Of a stretch of DNA of 64,000 nucleotides, positions 1 through 8,804 are shown piece after piece. The notes under the pieces are model-generated. The model made no database searches. It was not told the origin of the DNA and was given only the letters and a program-made list of their open reading frames with translations. Position 1 is the first letter of the stretch. Every line of letters begins with the position of its first letter. The translations under genes were made by a program, and so were the position numbers. Origin of the DNA: Nocardia coubleae NBRC 108252. Lineage in GTDB: Bacteria; Actinomycetota; Actinomycetes; Mycobacteriales; Mycobacteriaceae. The stretch spans positions 1,054,001-1,118,000 of the forward strand of contig NZ_BDBD01000011.1 of NCBI RefSeq assembly GCF_001612805.1. Direction: 5' to 3'.

Positions 1-1134
1 GAGCAGGAACGCGAAGCACAGCGCCGCGACCAACTGGGACGCACCGAGGAACATCCCGATGGTGGCAACGGTTCCGAGCATGACCGCCCCGGCAAGAGTT
101 CGGGCAGGCCCGATGCGCGTACCCAACCAGCCGGCCGCCGGCCCGCCGAGCATGACACCGACAGCGGGTGCCGCGAGAAGCAACGCCACCGACCCGCGAC
201 CGCCGAGTCCGTAGCCCAAGTTCTGGTCCGCCGAGACATCACTGATGAGCGGGATGAGCTGCAGCATGCTCTGGTAGGAACCGGCACCGAGGAAGACGAC
301 CAGAAGCGTGAGAAGCAGTGGCTTGCCGAGGTTTCCGACGTCGATCAGCGGATCAGCCTTCCGGCTCGAGACCGTGAACCAGCTGACCAACGCCACGGCC
401 CCGCCGAGGAGCAGGGCGAGCGGTCCGATAGCGGACCACCCGAGCTCGGGACCCATGCTGATGTAGCCGAGCACTCCGAGCAGACCGCCGCCGAGCAGCA
501 GCGCACCCGAGATGTCGAGCCGGCCCGGCGTCTTCACGAGCGATTCGGGAACAAGGAAACGCACGCACACAGCCATCGCGACCGCGACAGCGGCCGAGAT
601 GAGAAACAGGATCTGAAAGCCGAACTCCGTCGCCAGCTTCTCGACGAGGAACCGGGAGGCGACATTGAGGATCGCGGTTCCGGTGGTCACGATGCCGACG
701 ATGATCATGGCCAGGCGTGGCGTGCAGACGGTTCGCACGATCGCGACCGACAGGAACATGGCGGCCAACGCGGCTCCCTGCAACATGCGACCGATCACGA
801 ATATCCACATTGTCGGGGCGACCGCGCAGATCAGCGCGCCGACACAACTGATGAGCAAGGTCAGCACGAGGACTCGGCGTTTTCCGTATATGTCGGCGCT
901 CTTACCGAGCAACGGGGCCCACATCACGCCCGCCAGCATCGCGGTGGCATTGAGCCACGCCGCCTGGTCGGTGCCGAAATGGTCGAGCATCTCGGGCAGG
1001 ACGATCAGCGGTGCGCCGATCGCCGAATCCACCACGAAGTTCACCAGGGCCAGGATCGCCACGAGGCCGAGTAGTCGCCGACTCCACCTCGTGTGAAGAC
1101 CGACGTTCACACCGTCGGTTGTGTTCTGCTGCAT
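1..1134 (-). CDS. MFS transporter, partial at left edge
   Basis: An open frame runs from an ATG at 1134 through the left edge without a stop, so the C-terminus is missing. The visible part has successive hydrophobic helices and MFS signatures: an acidic/Gly loop after TM2 reading GKSADIYGKRR, then a TM4-like GRMLQGAALAAMF. This layout fits a 14-TM drug:H+ antiporter (DHA2/EmrB-like) that exports toxic compounds across the membrane. The N-terminal 12 or so residues are hydrophilic. It diverges from the two-component operon starting at 1395, so that pair may control it. The family is clear; the substrate is unknown. Confidence 0.85.
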   Translation of the reverse strand, partial: MQQNTTDGVNVGLHTRWSRRLLGLVAILALVNFVVDSAIGAPLIVLPEMLDHFGTDQAAWLNATAMLAGVMWAPLLGKSADIYGKRRVLVLTLLISCVGALICAVAPTMWIFVIGRMLQGAALAAMFLSVAIVRTVCTPRLAMIIVGIVTTGTAILNVASRFLVEKLATEFGFQILFLISAAVAVAMAVCVRFLVPESLVKTPGRLDISGALLLGGGLLGVLGYISMGPELGWSAIGPLALLLGGAVALVSWFTVSSRKADPLIDVGNLGKPLLLTLLVVFLGAGSYQSMLQLIPLISDVSADQNLGYGLGGRGSVALLLAAPAVGVMLGGPAAGWLGTRIGPARTLAGAVMLGTVATIGMFLGASQLVAALCFAFLL

Positions 1135-1394
1135 CGACTTCGGCTCCTCACCAGACTTGATTCCCCGACTGAGCGGGACTCGCGCCGCCCAGGGACTTTC
1201 TGGTTACAACCGTTCCAGCGGAGCCGTCGGCGGGCATCGTCTCTCGTCACCGATTGCCGCTGGTGCTGTCGCACCAGACGACCACGCACTCCTGGTGCGT
1301 AGGAACCGAGTCGTGCGCCTTACGGTTGCGGGACCCTCGCCACGCGTATCTTGGGCGAGGTGTTGCCGAACCAGCAGCGTCCCCCGATCCGGTG

Positions 1395-2621
1395 ATGACC
1401 ACCCAGCAGGTGGCACGACGACCGGTGTGGTGGCGCGAGGCGCTCGTCCTCGCGACGGCGTTCCTGCTGTGCCTGTCCGGCGGGATCTTTCACCCCGACA
1501 ACACCCTCGGATGGCCACCGATCGCCACCTATGCCGTCGCGGGTGTCTCGTGTGCGGCGCTGGTCGTGCGGCATCGGGCGCCCGTAGCCGTGGTCGCGGT
1601 AACCACCGCGTGCGGCATGCTGGTCGCACCGTTGGGCCTGCTGTCGACCCCCCTGATCGTGGTGCCCGTCGCGATCGCCGCCTACGCGCTGGCACTGCAC
1701 ACCGAGCTGAGGGTGACGATCGCGGTCCTGCTCCCCGCCGTGGCCTTGCTGGTCGCGGCTACCCCGCTTCTCGACGGGCTGTCCTGGCAGGACGCCGGCC
1801 GGCTGCTGTCGGTGGCGGCGCTCCCGCTGATCGCCGGGGCGCTCGGCAATGCGACGCAGAGCAGGCGCGCCTACCTGGCCGCCATGGAAGAGCGGGCACT
1901 GCGCGCCGAGGAGAGCCGGGAGAGCGAAGCGCGGCGCAGCGTCGCCGAGGAACGGGTGCGCATCGCCCGCGAGCTCCACGATGTCGTCGCACACCAGATC
2001 ACCCTCGCCAATGCCCAAGCTGTTGTCGCCGCGCACGTGTTCGACTCCCAGCCGGACCAGACCCGCTCGAATCTGGACAACATCATCGAGACCACGAGAA
2101 ACGCCCTCGACGACCTACGCGCCACGGTCGGACTGCTACGCCAGGCCGGGGACGCGAACACTCCCGCCGAACCGTCACCCGGCCTGGCCCAGCTCCCCCG
2201 GCTGCTCGAGTCGTTCGACCGTGCGGGGCTGCGAGTGACGACGGACAACGACGGCACGCCCGTACCGCTACCGCCAGGCGTGGATCTCACCGCCTTCCGG
2301 ATCATCCAGGAGGCCCTGACCAACGTAGGCAAACACGCCGGAACCAGCCACGCTCGAATCCGCCTGTCCTGGGGCCACGACCTGCTCGGCATCACCGTCG
2401 CCGACGACGGACCCGGCTCGCGAGCAGCGAACAGGCCGAGCTTCACGGGGTCGGACCGGCCATCGGGCTACGGGCTCATGGGTATGCGAGAACGTGCCAA
2501 GGCGGTCGGGGGTCAGCTCTTCACCGAAAACAGCCCGGCGGGTGGCTTCATCGTCTCCGCCCACTTGCCACTCACATCGGCGAACACGACCGGCGACACG
2601 GAGAACGGTGGTACCCCATGA
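1395..2621 (+). CDS. Sensor histidine kinase, NarL/DesK type
   Basis: 408 aa. Several hydrophobic helices lie between about residues 17 and 155, then a helical linker, then the HisKA_3 phosphoacceptor ELHDVVAH with His195. The C-terminal HATPase has the G-box DDGPGS and a YGLMGMRER motif typical of this subfamily. ATG 1395 was chosen because the frame upstream reads as non-conserved low-complexity sequence; GTG 1392 is an alternative. It overlaps the response regulator by 4 nt (ATGA), so the two are translationally coupled. No periplasmic sensor domain is visible, so the signal is probably sensed in the membrane. The divergent MFS exporter is a plausible target. Confidence 0.92.
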   Translation: MTTQQVARRPVWWREALVLATAFLLCLSGGIFHPDNTLGWPPIATYAVAGVSCAALVVRHRAPVAVVAVTTACGMLVAPLGLLSTPLIVVPVAIAAYALALHTELRVTIAVLLPAVALLVAATPLLDGLSWQDAGRLLSVAALPLIAGALGNATQSRRAYLAAMEERALRAEESRESEARRSVAEERVRIARELHDVVAHQITLANAQAVVAAHVFDSQPDQTRSNLDNIIETTRNALDDLRATVGLLRQAGDANTPAEPSPGLAQLPRLLESFDRAGLRVTTDNDGTPVPLPPGVDLTAFRIIQEALTNVGKHAGTSHARIRLSWGHDLLGITVADDGPGSRAANRPSFTGSDRPSGYGLMGMRERAKAVGGQLFTENSPAGGFIVSAHLPLTSANTTGDTENGGTP

Positions 2622-3304
2622 CAATTCGAGTGCTCCTCGCCGACGACCAGGCCCTGCTCCGCCAGGCGTTCCGCACGCTCCTCGACACCGCCGACGACAT
2701 CACCGTGGTCGGCGAGGCCGCCGACGGCTCACAAGCGGTGCGGCTCACCCGTGAACTGCACCCCGATGTGATCGTCATGGACATCCGGATGCCCGAGACC
2801 GACGGCATCACCGCCACTACACAGATCTGCGCGGACCCGCACCTGCGCGACAGCCGGGTCCTCGTCCTCACCACCTATGAGACCGACGAAAATGTCGCAC
2901 AGGCACTACGCGCGGGCGCGAGCGGCTTCATCGGAAAGGGCATCGGCGCAGCGGAACTGCTCACTGCCGTGCGCACCATCGCAGACGGCGAAACCCTCCT
3001 CTCCCCCGCCGCGACGCGGACCTTGATCGCCCGCTTCCTCGCAACCCCACCCGACGACAGCGCTACGCACACCTCCGAGAAACTCGACGTGCTCACCCCG
3101 CGAGAACGCGAAATGACGACGCTTGTCGCACAAGGACTGTCCAACAACGAGATTGCCGAACAGCTGTTCGTCAGCCCGTTCACCGTCCGCGCCCACGTGC
3201 AGCGTGCCATGAACAAGCTGCACGCTCGCGATCGAGCACAACTCGTCGTCATCGCCCACCAGACCGGACTGGTCAACCACGCCAACGACGGCGGCCTTCC
3301 CTGA
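2618..3304 (+). CDS. LuxR/NarL-family response regulator
   Basis: 228 aa, full length for the family. The receiver domain has the acidic pair DD at residues 9-10, phosphoacceptor Asp55 in VIVMDIRMP, and the Lys of the GFIGK segment. The C-terminal LuxR helix-turn-helix reads LTPREREMTTLVAQGLSNNE and continues to the recognition helix at SPFTVRAHV. It is the cognate regulator of the preceding kinase, whose stop codon overlaps this start. It should bind DNA as a phosphorylated dimer; the nearest candidate target is the divergent promoter at 1135-1394. Confidence 0.95.
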   Translation: MTIRVLLADDQALLRQAFRTLLDTADDITVVGEAADGSQAVRLTRELHPDVIVMDIRMPETDGITATTQICADPHLRDSRVLVLTTYETDENVAQALRAGASGFIGKGIGAAELLTAVRTIADGETLLSPAATRTLIARFLATPPDDSATHTSEKLDVLTPREREMTTLVAQGLSNNEIAEQLFVSPFTVRAHVQRAMNKLHARDRAQLVVIAHQTGLVNHANDGGLP

Positions 3305-3326
3305 CCGCCGGTTGCCCGCAGCAGGG

Positions 3327-3836
3327 TCAGGGCTTCGACCGCGGGTCGGCAGCGATCCCGAGCGTGCGGGCGATCCGCGCCATGAGCTGAGACATCTTCG
3401 ACGGGAACGAATTCGGTTCCGGCACGGTGACCGGGCGGACCCGGCCGTTGTGAATCGCCGTTATTTTCCAGCCGTTTTCGGTGCGCAGCAGCACGATGGT
3501 CTGCCGGGAGAGCCGGCGCTTCGGCAGGCGCGAGCGCCACGGCATCAGCACCGAGGCGGTGCCGTACACGATCGCCACATCCGGGGTGATGTAGCGGATG
3601 GACTCCAGTTCACCGGTCAGGGCTGATCCGGCCAGGACTCCACGGAACAGCCGGTCGTGGTTGCGCTGATGCTGTTCACGGCCGATGGCACGGGTGCCGT
3701 CGTAGGAAACGTAATCGGAGTCCTCGGTGAAGAGCGCGCCGAAGGCTTCGGCGTCATTGGCGGTCCAGGTCCGCTGGAGCTGTTGGAAGACCTCCGCGAT
3801 GGCGATGTCGTCGGTGGTGTGCCGGGTCTGGTTCAT
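3327..3836 (-). CDS. SgcJ/EcaC-type NTF2-like protein
   Basis: 169 aa, single NTF2-like (SnoaL/DUF4440) cone fold. The order DIAIAEVFQQLQRTW, then GALFTEDSDYV, then GWKITAIHNGRV is the signature of the SgcJ/EcaC group. The biochemical role of that group is mostly undefined; some members sit in polyketide pathways or in stress operons. It is divergent from the MarR gene at 3899, with a strong palindrome between them, so MarR control is likely. The arginine-rich stretch near residues 102-112 is unusual. Fold certain, function unknown. Confidence 0.8.
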   Translation of the reverse strand: MNQTRHTTDDIAIAEVFQQLQRTWTANDAEAFGALFTEDSDYVSYDGTRAIGREQHQRNHDRLFRGVLAGSALTGELESIRYITPDVAIVYGTASVLMPWRSRLPKRRLSRQTIVLLRTENGWKITAIHNGRVRPVTVPEPNSFPSKMSQLMARIARTLGIAADPRSKP

Positions 3837-3855
3837 GGATCGAGCCCCTCGGTGC

Positions 3856-3884
3856 TATCGTTTCGATCGTCGAAATAAACGATA
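3856..3884. promoter_or_regulatory. Nested palindromic operator, probable MarR site
   Basis: Outer arms TATCGTTT (3856-3863) and AAACGATA (3877-3884) are perfect inverted repeats. An inner TTTCGA-TCG-TCGAAA palindrome occupies 3861-3875. It fills the 62-nt gap between the divergent SgcJ-like and MarR starts, the usual place for an autoregulatory MarR operator. Confidence 0.65.
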
Positions 3885-3898
3885 ACAGGAAGTTTCGA

Positions 3899-4381
3899 AT
3901 GTCGAAAGATGAGATCATCGGCGAGATCGGACAGCAGTTGCGGCTGCTGCAGCGCAGCTTCGACACCTTCGACGAGGCGGTCGCCGCGCACTTGCGGCTC
4001 AATCGCACGGATATGCGGTGCCTCGACATCGTGTTGGGCCGCGGGCCCCTCTCCGCGGGTGAGCTGAGTTCCGCGCTGCGGCTCAGCCCGGCCGCAACCA
4101 CCACGGTCATCGACCGGCTCGAACGGGCCGGATATGTCTCGCGCGCACAGGATCCGGACAATCGGCGGCGCGTGCTCATCGAGCCGACCGCCGACGCGCG
4201 ACACATGGCGGAGCTCATCTTCGAACCCGTGGGCCGGGCCGGTGCGGCGGCGCTCCGGCGCTACGACAGCGACCAACTGCGCCTCGTTCTCGACTTTCTC
4301 GCAACGGCTCTGCGCGTCCATCAGGAGCAGACCGACCTGGTTGCCGAACGCACCCGGAACGACGGATCCGCATCGAGTTAG
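3899..4381 (+). CDS. MarR-family transcriptional regulator
   Basis: 160 aa with a winged helix-turn-helix: LRLNRTDMRCLDIV, then GELSSALRLSPAATTTVIDRLERAGYV, then the wing with DPDNRRR. An ATG 15 nt after the palindrome at 3856-3884 starts the gene. It probably represses itself and the divergent SgcJ-like gene in the absence of a ligand. It converges on the hydrolase gene with a 4-nt overlap of the two 3' ends. Confidence 0.9.
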   Translation: MSKDEIIGEIGQQLRLLQRSFDTFDEAVAAHLRLNRTDMRCLDIVLGRGPLSAGELSSALRLSPAATTTVIDRLERAGYVSRAQDPDNRRRVLIEPTADARHMAELIFEPVGRAGAAALRRYDSDQLRLVLDFLATALRVHQEQTDLVAERTRNDGSASS

Positions 4382-5187
4382 TGGCCGAGACCCTCGGCCT
4401 GTGAATCCTCGGGGTGCGGATGGCCGGCCGTGGTGGCGAGGATGGTTCGCGCGACCAGTTCGGGATCGTCGATCATGGGGACGTGACCGACGCCTCGGAG
4501 GACCCGGAAGTGAGTTTGTTCGGACAGGCGCAGCCGGGCGATGGGGGTGTTCACCGCGAGCGGCGGGAGGCGATCGTGCTCGGCCCAGGCCACCGTCATG
4601 GGGCACGGAAGATCCGGCAGCGGTGCGATGTACTCGTCGGTGCTGAGCAGGTCGGTGGTGACCGGGCATTCGGTCAGGTCATGGACGATATCGAGAGCTT
4701 GCGCACGGCTGATGCGATCGCCACGAGTCGCGACGTTGCGCAGTGCGAGCCGCCGGATCAGAGGTGAACGCAAGCCGAGCGGTGCCAGGGGCCTGCCGAG
4801 ACGAGCGGTTGCCGCCTCGCGAGCGATGATCGAGGTCCCGTGAGTTTGACTGGCGCGGCGCGGTTCCCAGAACCCGGCCGGCGACAGGGCGCATACACTG
4901 CGGGCCCGGCCCCGGCGTGCCAGTTCGATCGCGATCCATCCGCCGAGGGAGTTCCCGGCCAGATGCACCTGGTGAAGGCCGCGGGTATCCAGCAGCGCTT
5001 CGATGTCGTCCACCAGATGACTCACCCGCGTGGGCCGCTGTGTCGGTTTCGGTCCGTCGCGATGGCCGAGCAGCGTGGGGGTGATGACGTGGTGGTGCGG
5101 CGCCAACAGCGGCACAACCTCGGCCCAGGCGCGTTCCGACATCGTGAGCCCGTGCAGCAGAACCAGCGGTGGTCGGTCGGCATTCAT
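4378..5187 (-). CDS. Alpha/beta-fold hydrolase
   Basis: 269 aa. The oxyanion motif is LLHGLT near residue 10, the nucleophile elbow LAGNSLGGW with Ser80, a C-terminal Asp in AWAEHDRLPP and the catalytic His in RGVGHVPMIDDPE. No signal peptide is present, so it is cytoplasmic. The substrate cannot be read from sequence; many relatives are lactonases, esterases or C-C hydrolases. It lies 58 nt downstream of the co-directional TetR gene and may share its transcript. Confidence 0.88.
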   Translation of the reverse strand: MNADRPPLVLLHGLTMSERAWAEVVPLLAPHHHVITPTLLGHRDGPKPTQRPTRVSHLVDDIEALLDTRGLHQVHLAGNSLGGWIAIELARRGRARSVCALSPAGFWEPRRASQTHGTSIIAREAATARLGRPLAPLGLRSPLIRRLALRNVATRGDRISRAQALDIVHDLTECPVTTDLLSTDEYIAPLPDLPCPMTVAWAEHDRLPPLAVNTPIARLRLSEQTHFRVLRGVGHVPMIDDPELVARTILATTAGHPHPEDSQAEGLGH

Positions 5188-5245
5188 GATCGTCCTTTGC
5201 GAGGCGCTGATCTCGACGGCGGCGTTCCCTTACCGTCGGTGGCGG

Positions 5246-5995
5246 TCAGGGGCGTGGTCGGGTGCGGCGCATCGCTTCCAGGCGGTCGAGTAACGCCTCG
5301 AGGGATTCTTCGAACTCGTCGGCCGCGCGGTCGGCCGCCAGGTGACTCTGCAGGCGATGCACGTTCGGGTAGTCGGCCAGATCCGAGGATTCGTGCTGCC
5401 CGGGCTCGGTGGTGGTGATCGGGCTCAGCTCGACCCCCTTGGTCGCCACCTCGAGCAGGAGGTGGCCCAGGAGGAACGTGGCGAAGGACCGGTAGGCCTG
5501 CACCGCCTGCCGGTCGTCGAACCCGAAGCGAAGCATGGTGTCGAGGAAGGACTCCATCCAGTTCAGGCTGCGCAACGGCGGGCACAGCCACGGCGCCTGG
5601 GGTGGGCTCGATGCCATCAACGGGAACACCTCGGGGTGCTCGATGGCGACGCGGCGAACGCCGTGCGCGAGGCGCTGCAGATAACCCTGCCAGCTGCCGC
5701 CCGCACCGTCGGGCTCCATCAGGTTCTGCTCGTAGAGCTGGTCGACGAGGTGATCGACCACCCCGGCCAGCAGATCGTCACGCCCGGACACGTATCGGTA
5801 CAGGGCCATGGCTTCCACGCCGAGCCAGGAACCGAGGCGGCGCATCGTGAGGTGCCCCAGGCCTTCCTCATCGATCAGCGCGATCGCGGATTCCAGGATC
5901 AGGACCCGATCCAGTCGCGGGGCGCGCCGATTGCCTCCGTCGCGTGGACTGTTGTCGCGCAGCTCGGCGCCCGAGTCGATCGTGTCCTCGCTCAG
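5246..5995 (-). CDS. TetR-family regulator with probable CTG start
   Basis: 249 aa if started at CTG 5995. The frame upstream to a TAG near 6050 holds no ATG, GTG or TTG, while AGGAG lies 7 nt before this CTG. An ATG at 5845 would remove the first HTH helices (RVLILESAIALIDEEGLGHLTMRRL), so it is unlikely. The DNA-binding domain ends at WLGVEAMALYRYVSGRDDLL; the C-terminal part resembles the tetracycline-repressor all-alpha core. Likely targets are the hydrolase gene downstream and the inverted repeat at 6115-6152. The start codon is the uncertain point. Confidence 0.8.
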   Translation of the reverse strand: MSEDTIDSGAELRDNSPRDGGNRRAPRLDRVLILESAIALIDEEGLGHLTMRRLGSWLGVEAMALYRYVSGRDDLLAGVVDHLVDQLYEQNLMEPDGAGGSWQGYLQRLAHGVRRVAIEHPEVFPLMASSPPQAPWLCPPLRSLNWMESFLDTMLRFGFDDRQAVQAYRSFATFLLGHLLLEVATKGVELSPITTTEPGQHESSDLADYPNVHRLQSHLAADRAADEFEESLEALLDRLEAMRRTRPRP

Positions 5996-6114
5996 GGCGG
6001 AGCTCCTGTCAAAATCCTCGGGCCCTGGTCTTCCAGCACGCCACTATAACCCCAGGATACCGGGATGTTCCGGCTCGACTCAACGTACCCCGTCACGCGG
6101 TAGTCGATACACCG

Positions 6115-6152
6115 GTTTACAAGATAAACCGCCATATGTTTATCTTGTAAAC
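6115..6152. promoter_or_regulatory. Double palindromic operator
   Basis: GTTTACAAGATAAAC (6115-6129) and its exact reverse complement GTTTATCTTGTAAAC (6138-6152) are separated by 8 nt. Each 15-mer is itself a GTTTA-N5-TAAAC palindrome. It sits 120 nt upstream of the TetR start (5995) and 132 nt upstream of the gene at 6284, and is AT-rich in GC-rich surroundings. It is the best candidate for a two-dimer TetR binding site controlling both directions. Confidence 0.7.
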
Positions 6153-6283
6153 GGCAGCCGTGGCACACGGCCGGAGCCCGAGCGGCACGGCTCGAGGCCG
6201 CGGCCGGCAGCGCTCAGCAGTATTGACGGCGATCAGAGGTCGCGGGCACGAGCCACTCGGTTCGGGAATTGAGGAGTGACGTG

Positions 6284-6712
6284 ATGGACAAGCCCGCGAT
6301 GCTGCGGATGGACAGTACGGCGCGGACGACGCCCGGTTACTCCGACCGGCAGTGGGCTGTGCGCGAGGCGGTGCTGAAATGGGCACACAACGAAGACCTT
6401 TCCGACAACGCCGGGCGGGCCCTCGGCGCCTTCGTCGTCGGGGCGTCGGTCGGTTGGCCGGGCGAGTCCCTCACCGAGAACGAGGTAGTTCGCGCGTCGC
6501 AGTGGTTGACGAGGATGGGTCTGTTCGACTCCGTCGATCTCGACCCGGCATTCGGTCACCGGACCACGGTCTATCGCCCTCGGATCACCGCCGAAGGAAT
6601 CCGTGTCGCTCGCGGCCAGGGTGGAGTTCGCGGAATTTCCTGGCCGGGCATGGCGATTCAACCATCCAGTCCGCCGAGCGATCTCACTCCTCCACCGCAG
6701 CAGACCGGGTAG
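6284..6712 (+). CDS. Hypothetical protein, possible winged-helix fold
   Basis: 142 aa, family not recognised. ATG 6284 was chosen because GAGGAG (6271-6276) lies 7 nt upstream. The first 100 residues are predicted helical, with a middle part (ENEVVRASQWLTRMGLF) and a TAEGIRVARG segment reminiscent of the second half of winged-helix domains. The last 20 residues are Pro/Ser-rich and likely disordered. It starts downstream of the double palindrome at 6115-6152 and so may be TetR-controlled. Confidence 0.65.
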   Translation: MDKPAMLRMDSTARTTPGYSDRQWAVREAVLKWAHNEDLSDNAGRALGAFVVGASVGWPGESLTENEVVRASQWLTRMGLFDSVDLDPAFGHRTTVYRPRITAEGIRVARGQGGVRGISWPGMAIQPSSPPSDLTPPPQQTG

Positions 6713-6724
6713 TCGATCCGGTTG

Positions 6725-7771
6725 TCAGGTCGACGAGAGTCGGACCTTCGCCGTTGCTCGTCCGAAGATCTTCCGCCCCTGAGATATGGCGACGATTGCC
6801 ACGACCGCCGCCCGCTGCCGAGGATCGACCGACCTCACGGTCCCCGAGAACTCGACGCGCGCTCCGGCGCTGGTCACATAGACCGGGCTGGTGAACCGGA
6901 CCGCGTACTCGAGGACAGCACCGGGATCACCCAGCCACGAGGTGAGATAACCCGCGCCCAGACCGACGGTCAGCATGCCGTGAGCAACCGGAGCGTCCAG
7001 ATTCACCGCTCGCGCGGCTTGCGGGTGCCAGTGGATCGGATTCGGATCACCCGCCACACCGGCGTAATTGACCAGATCTCCGAGGGTGAGAGAAAAGACC
7101 CGTGGTGGTAGCTTCTCACCCTCCGCGACGGTCTCGAAGCGACGCGTTCGGCCGCCGCATGCGCCTTCCGATTTCGGCCGAGGATCAGATCCCTTGCGCA
7201 TCCGTGAACGGAGTCCAGCACCCGACGGTCTGTCGTGAAAACCGCGCATCACAAGGTCATCGGCCGAATGAGACCTCGGGCCGCCTGCCTCGGCTCGACC
7301 CACGAAACTTGTCCGCGAGGTGATCAGCGGGCAGTCGTATTGGTCTGTGATCTCGGTCTTGAATTCGAAGAGTTCGCTGCCGAAGGCTCCGCGAAACGAC
7401 TCGAAACCCACATCGCAGGTCAGCGCGTCACCAGGACGAATCGGCCTGTGGTAGTTGACAACCTGATCGGTCTGCATGATCCGGCTCAGATCGTATCCAC
7501 CGGCCACAGTGTCGAACATCGCTCGTTGCGCCCGAAACGCGGGAATCGCGAAGAAGGTGAGTGGCGCGATGAGCCCACCGTAACCGAACTCCACACCGGC
7601 AGCTTCCGACCGATGCACCGGATGGCTGTCCTGGACAGCGCGTGCGAATTGCCGAATATCCTCTCGCCCAACGACATACCGGTCGTCGCAGCGATAGGTG
7701 CACCCCACCATGGTCGACGGGTGGAGGGCGACGACCGCCGCTCCCCCGATCTTCGCGCTGGTCATCACCAT
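6725..7771 (-). CDS. Fused HadA/HadB-type (3R)-hydroxyacyl dehydratase
   Basis: 348 aa with two hot-dog domains. The N-terminal half resembles the FAS1-type dehydratase (GREDIRQFARAVQDSHPVH). The C-terminal MaoC half carries the hydratase 2 motif GDPNPIHWHPQAARA with Asp/His catalytic residues, then PVAHGMLT. Residues of about 175-215 form a low-complexity linker. The enzyme should dehydrate 3-hydroxyacyl-ACP (or CoA) in FAS-II or beta-oxidation. Single-chain HadA-HadB proteins are known in Nocardia-type actinomycetes, whereas mycobacteria use separate subunits. ATG 7765 is an alternative start. No Shine-Dalgarno sequence is visible. Confidence 0.82.
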   Translation of the reverse strand: MVMTSAKIGGAAVVALHPSTMVGCTYRCDDRYVVGREDIRQFARAVQDSHPVHRSEAAGVEFGYGGLIAPLTFFAIPAFRAQRAMFDTVAGGYDLSRIMQTDQVVNYHRPIRPGDALTCDVGFESFRGAFGSELFEFKTEITDQYDCPLITSRTSFVGRAEAGGPRSHSADDLVMRGFHDRPSGAGLRSRMRKGSDPRPKSEGACGGRTRRFETVAEGEKLPPRVFSLTLGDLVNYAGVAGDPNPIHWHPQAARAVNLDAPVAHGMLTVGLGAGYLTSWLGDPGAVLEYAVRFTSPVYVTSAGARVEFSGTVRSVDPRQRAAVVAIVAISQGRKIFGRATAKVRLSST

Positions 7772-7885
7772 AGCGAGCAGAGTAGTGTCCGCTGCCGCGT
7801 CGGCGGTGCCACCGGAGCCCGGAGTGTCGACAGCTTCGCAGCGAATGTGCCGGGGCCAGCCCCTCCACCGTCAGCCGGTGACGAG

Positions 7886-8584
7886 TCACAGGCCGGCTTC
7901 GAGCTCCGCTATTCGCCGACGCTCATCGCCGAGCTCCGGCCCGTCGGTCCCGACTCCTCTGGCGCGGGCCAACAGCTCCCGCGCCAGCACCGGATCAGCT
8001 TGGCGCACCGCCACATCCGCGCGCACCACCAACAGCTTGACCAGCTGGACCGCCGTCGGCTCCTCATCGGTGCGGCTCAGAGCCCGGTCGAGGACCTTCA
8101 CCGCCAACTCCAGATCCTGCTTGGAATCAGCGAAGAGCGACCCCATGTGGACGGCCCGATCGAAGGTCTCCTTCGGCAACGGGCGATGCCGCTGGTCCGG
8201 ACTGATCGGCTGTGCGACCTGAATGGTGTTCCCACCCGGATCGGTCAGGAGGAACTCGCGCACCCCATAGCTCCTGTCCGTCAACGCACCGACCCGCGGC
8301 ACACCGTGAACGGGCACCGACCCGTACACCGCCCGCAGCCCTTCGGTGAAAACCTCGTACAGGTAATCGACGTCGTCAGTGTCGACCAGGCAACCGTGCG
8401 TCGAAGACGTGGGATCGAACTTCTTGTCCCCGTAGAAGTTCAGCTCGATACCCCCGCGCTTCACACTCAGAAACTGGTAGGGCGCCGTCTGTTGGAACGT
8501 GATCTCGAATCCGATCGCGACATAGAAGTCGCCCACCGGCTCGATCGACTGAGCCATCAATCTGGGAATCACCTTTTCGGTCAT
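7886..8584 (-). CDS. VOC-family (bleomycin-resistance-like) protein with helical tail
   Basis: 232 aa from ATG 8584; an upstream in-frame extension to 8623 looks non-coding. Residues 1-125 are a vicinal-oxygen-chelate domain of the BLMA type, with paired beta-alpha-beta modules and the segment REFLLTDPGGNTIQVAQP near its end. Such domains bind bleomycin-like drugs or act as metal-dependent enzymes. Residues 135-232 form an extra helical region with TPR-like spacing, which is unusual because typical BLMA proteins stop near 120-130 aa. It is read in the same direction as the HadAB-like gene 114 nt downstream. Confidence 0.8.
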   Translation of the reverse strand: MTEKVIPRLMAQSIEPVGDFYVAIGFEITFQQTAPYQFLSVKRGGIELNFYGDKKFDPTSSTHGCLVDTDDVDYLYEVFTEGLRAVYGSVPVHGVPRVGALTDRSYGVREFLLTDPGGNTIQVAQPISPDQRHRPLPKETFDRAVHMGSLFADSKQDLELAVKVLDRALSRTDEEPTAVQLVKLLVVRADVAVRQADPVLARELLARARGVGTDGPELGDERRRIAELEAGL

Positions 8585-8804
8585 GCTCTCGAAGCTAAGA
8601 GGTTGGCTCAACCGGACGCACATAGAAGTGAGAACGCCGACATTCGCTGGTCATCGACCGTCCGGATCTATCTCCGGCGCCTGTCAGGCCACACTCGTCG
8701 AATCAAAATTCCTGCGGTGGAATTCGTTTCGGCCAGCCATCGTTTCGCAATGGCGCAGCCGGGTAGCCGTCCTGTAACGAGCCACGAGGCAGGAGGGAAG
8801 GGTC

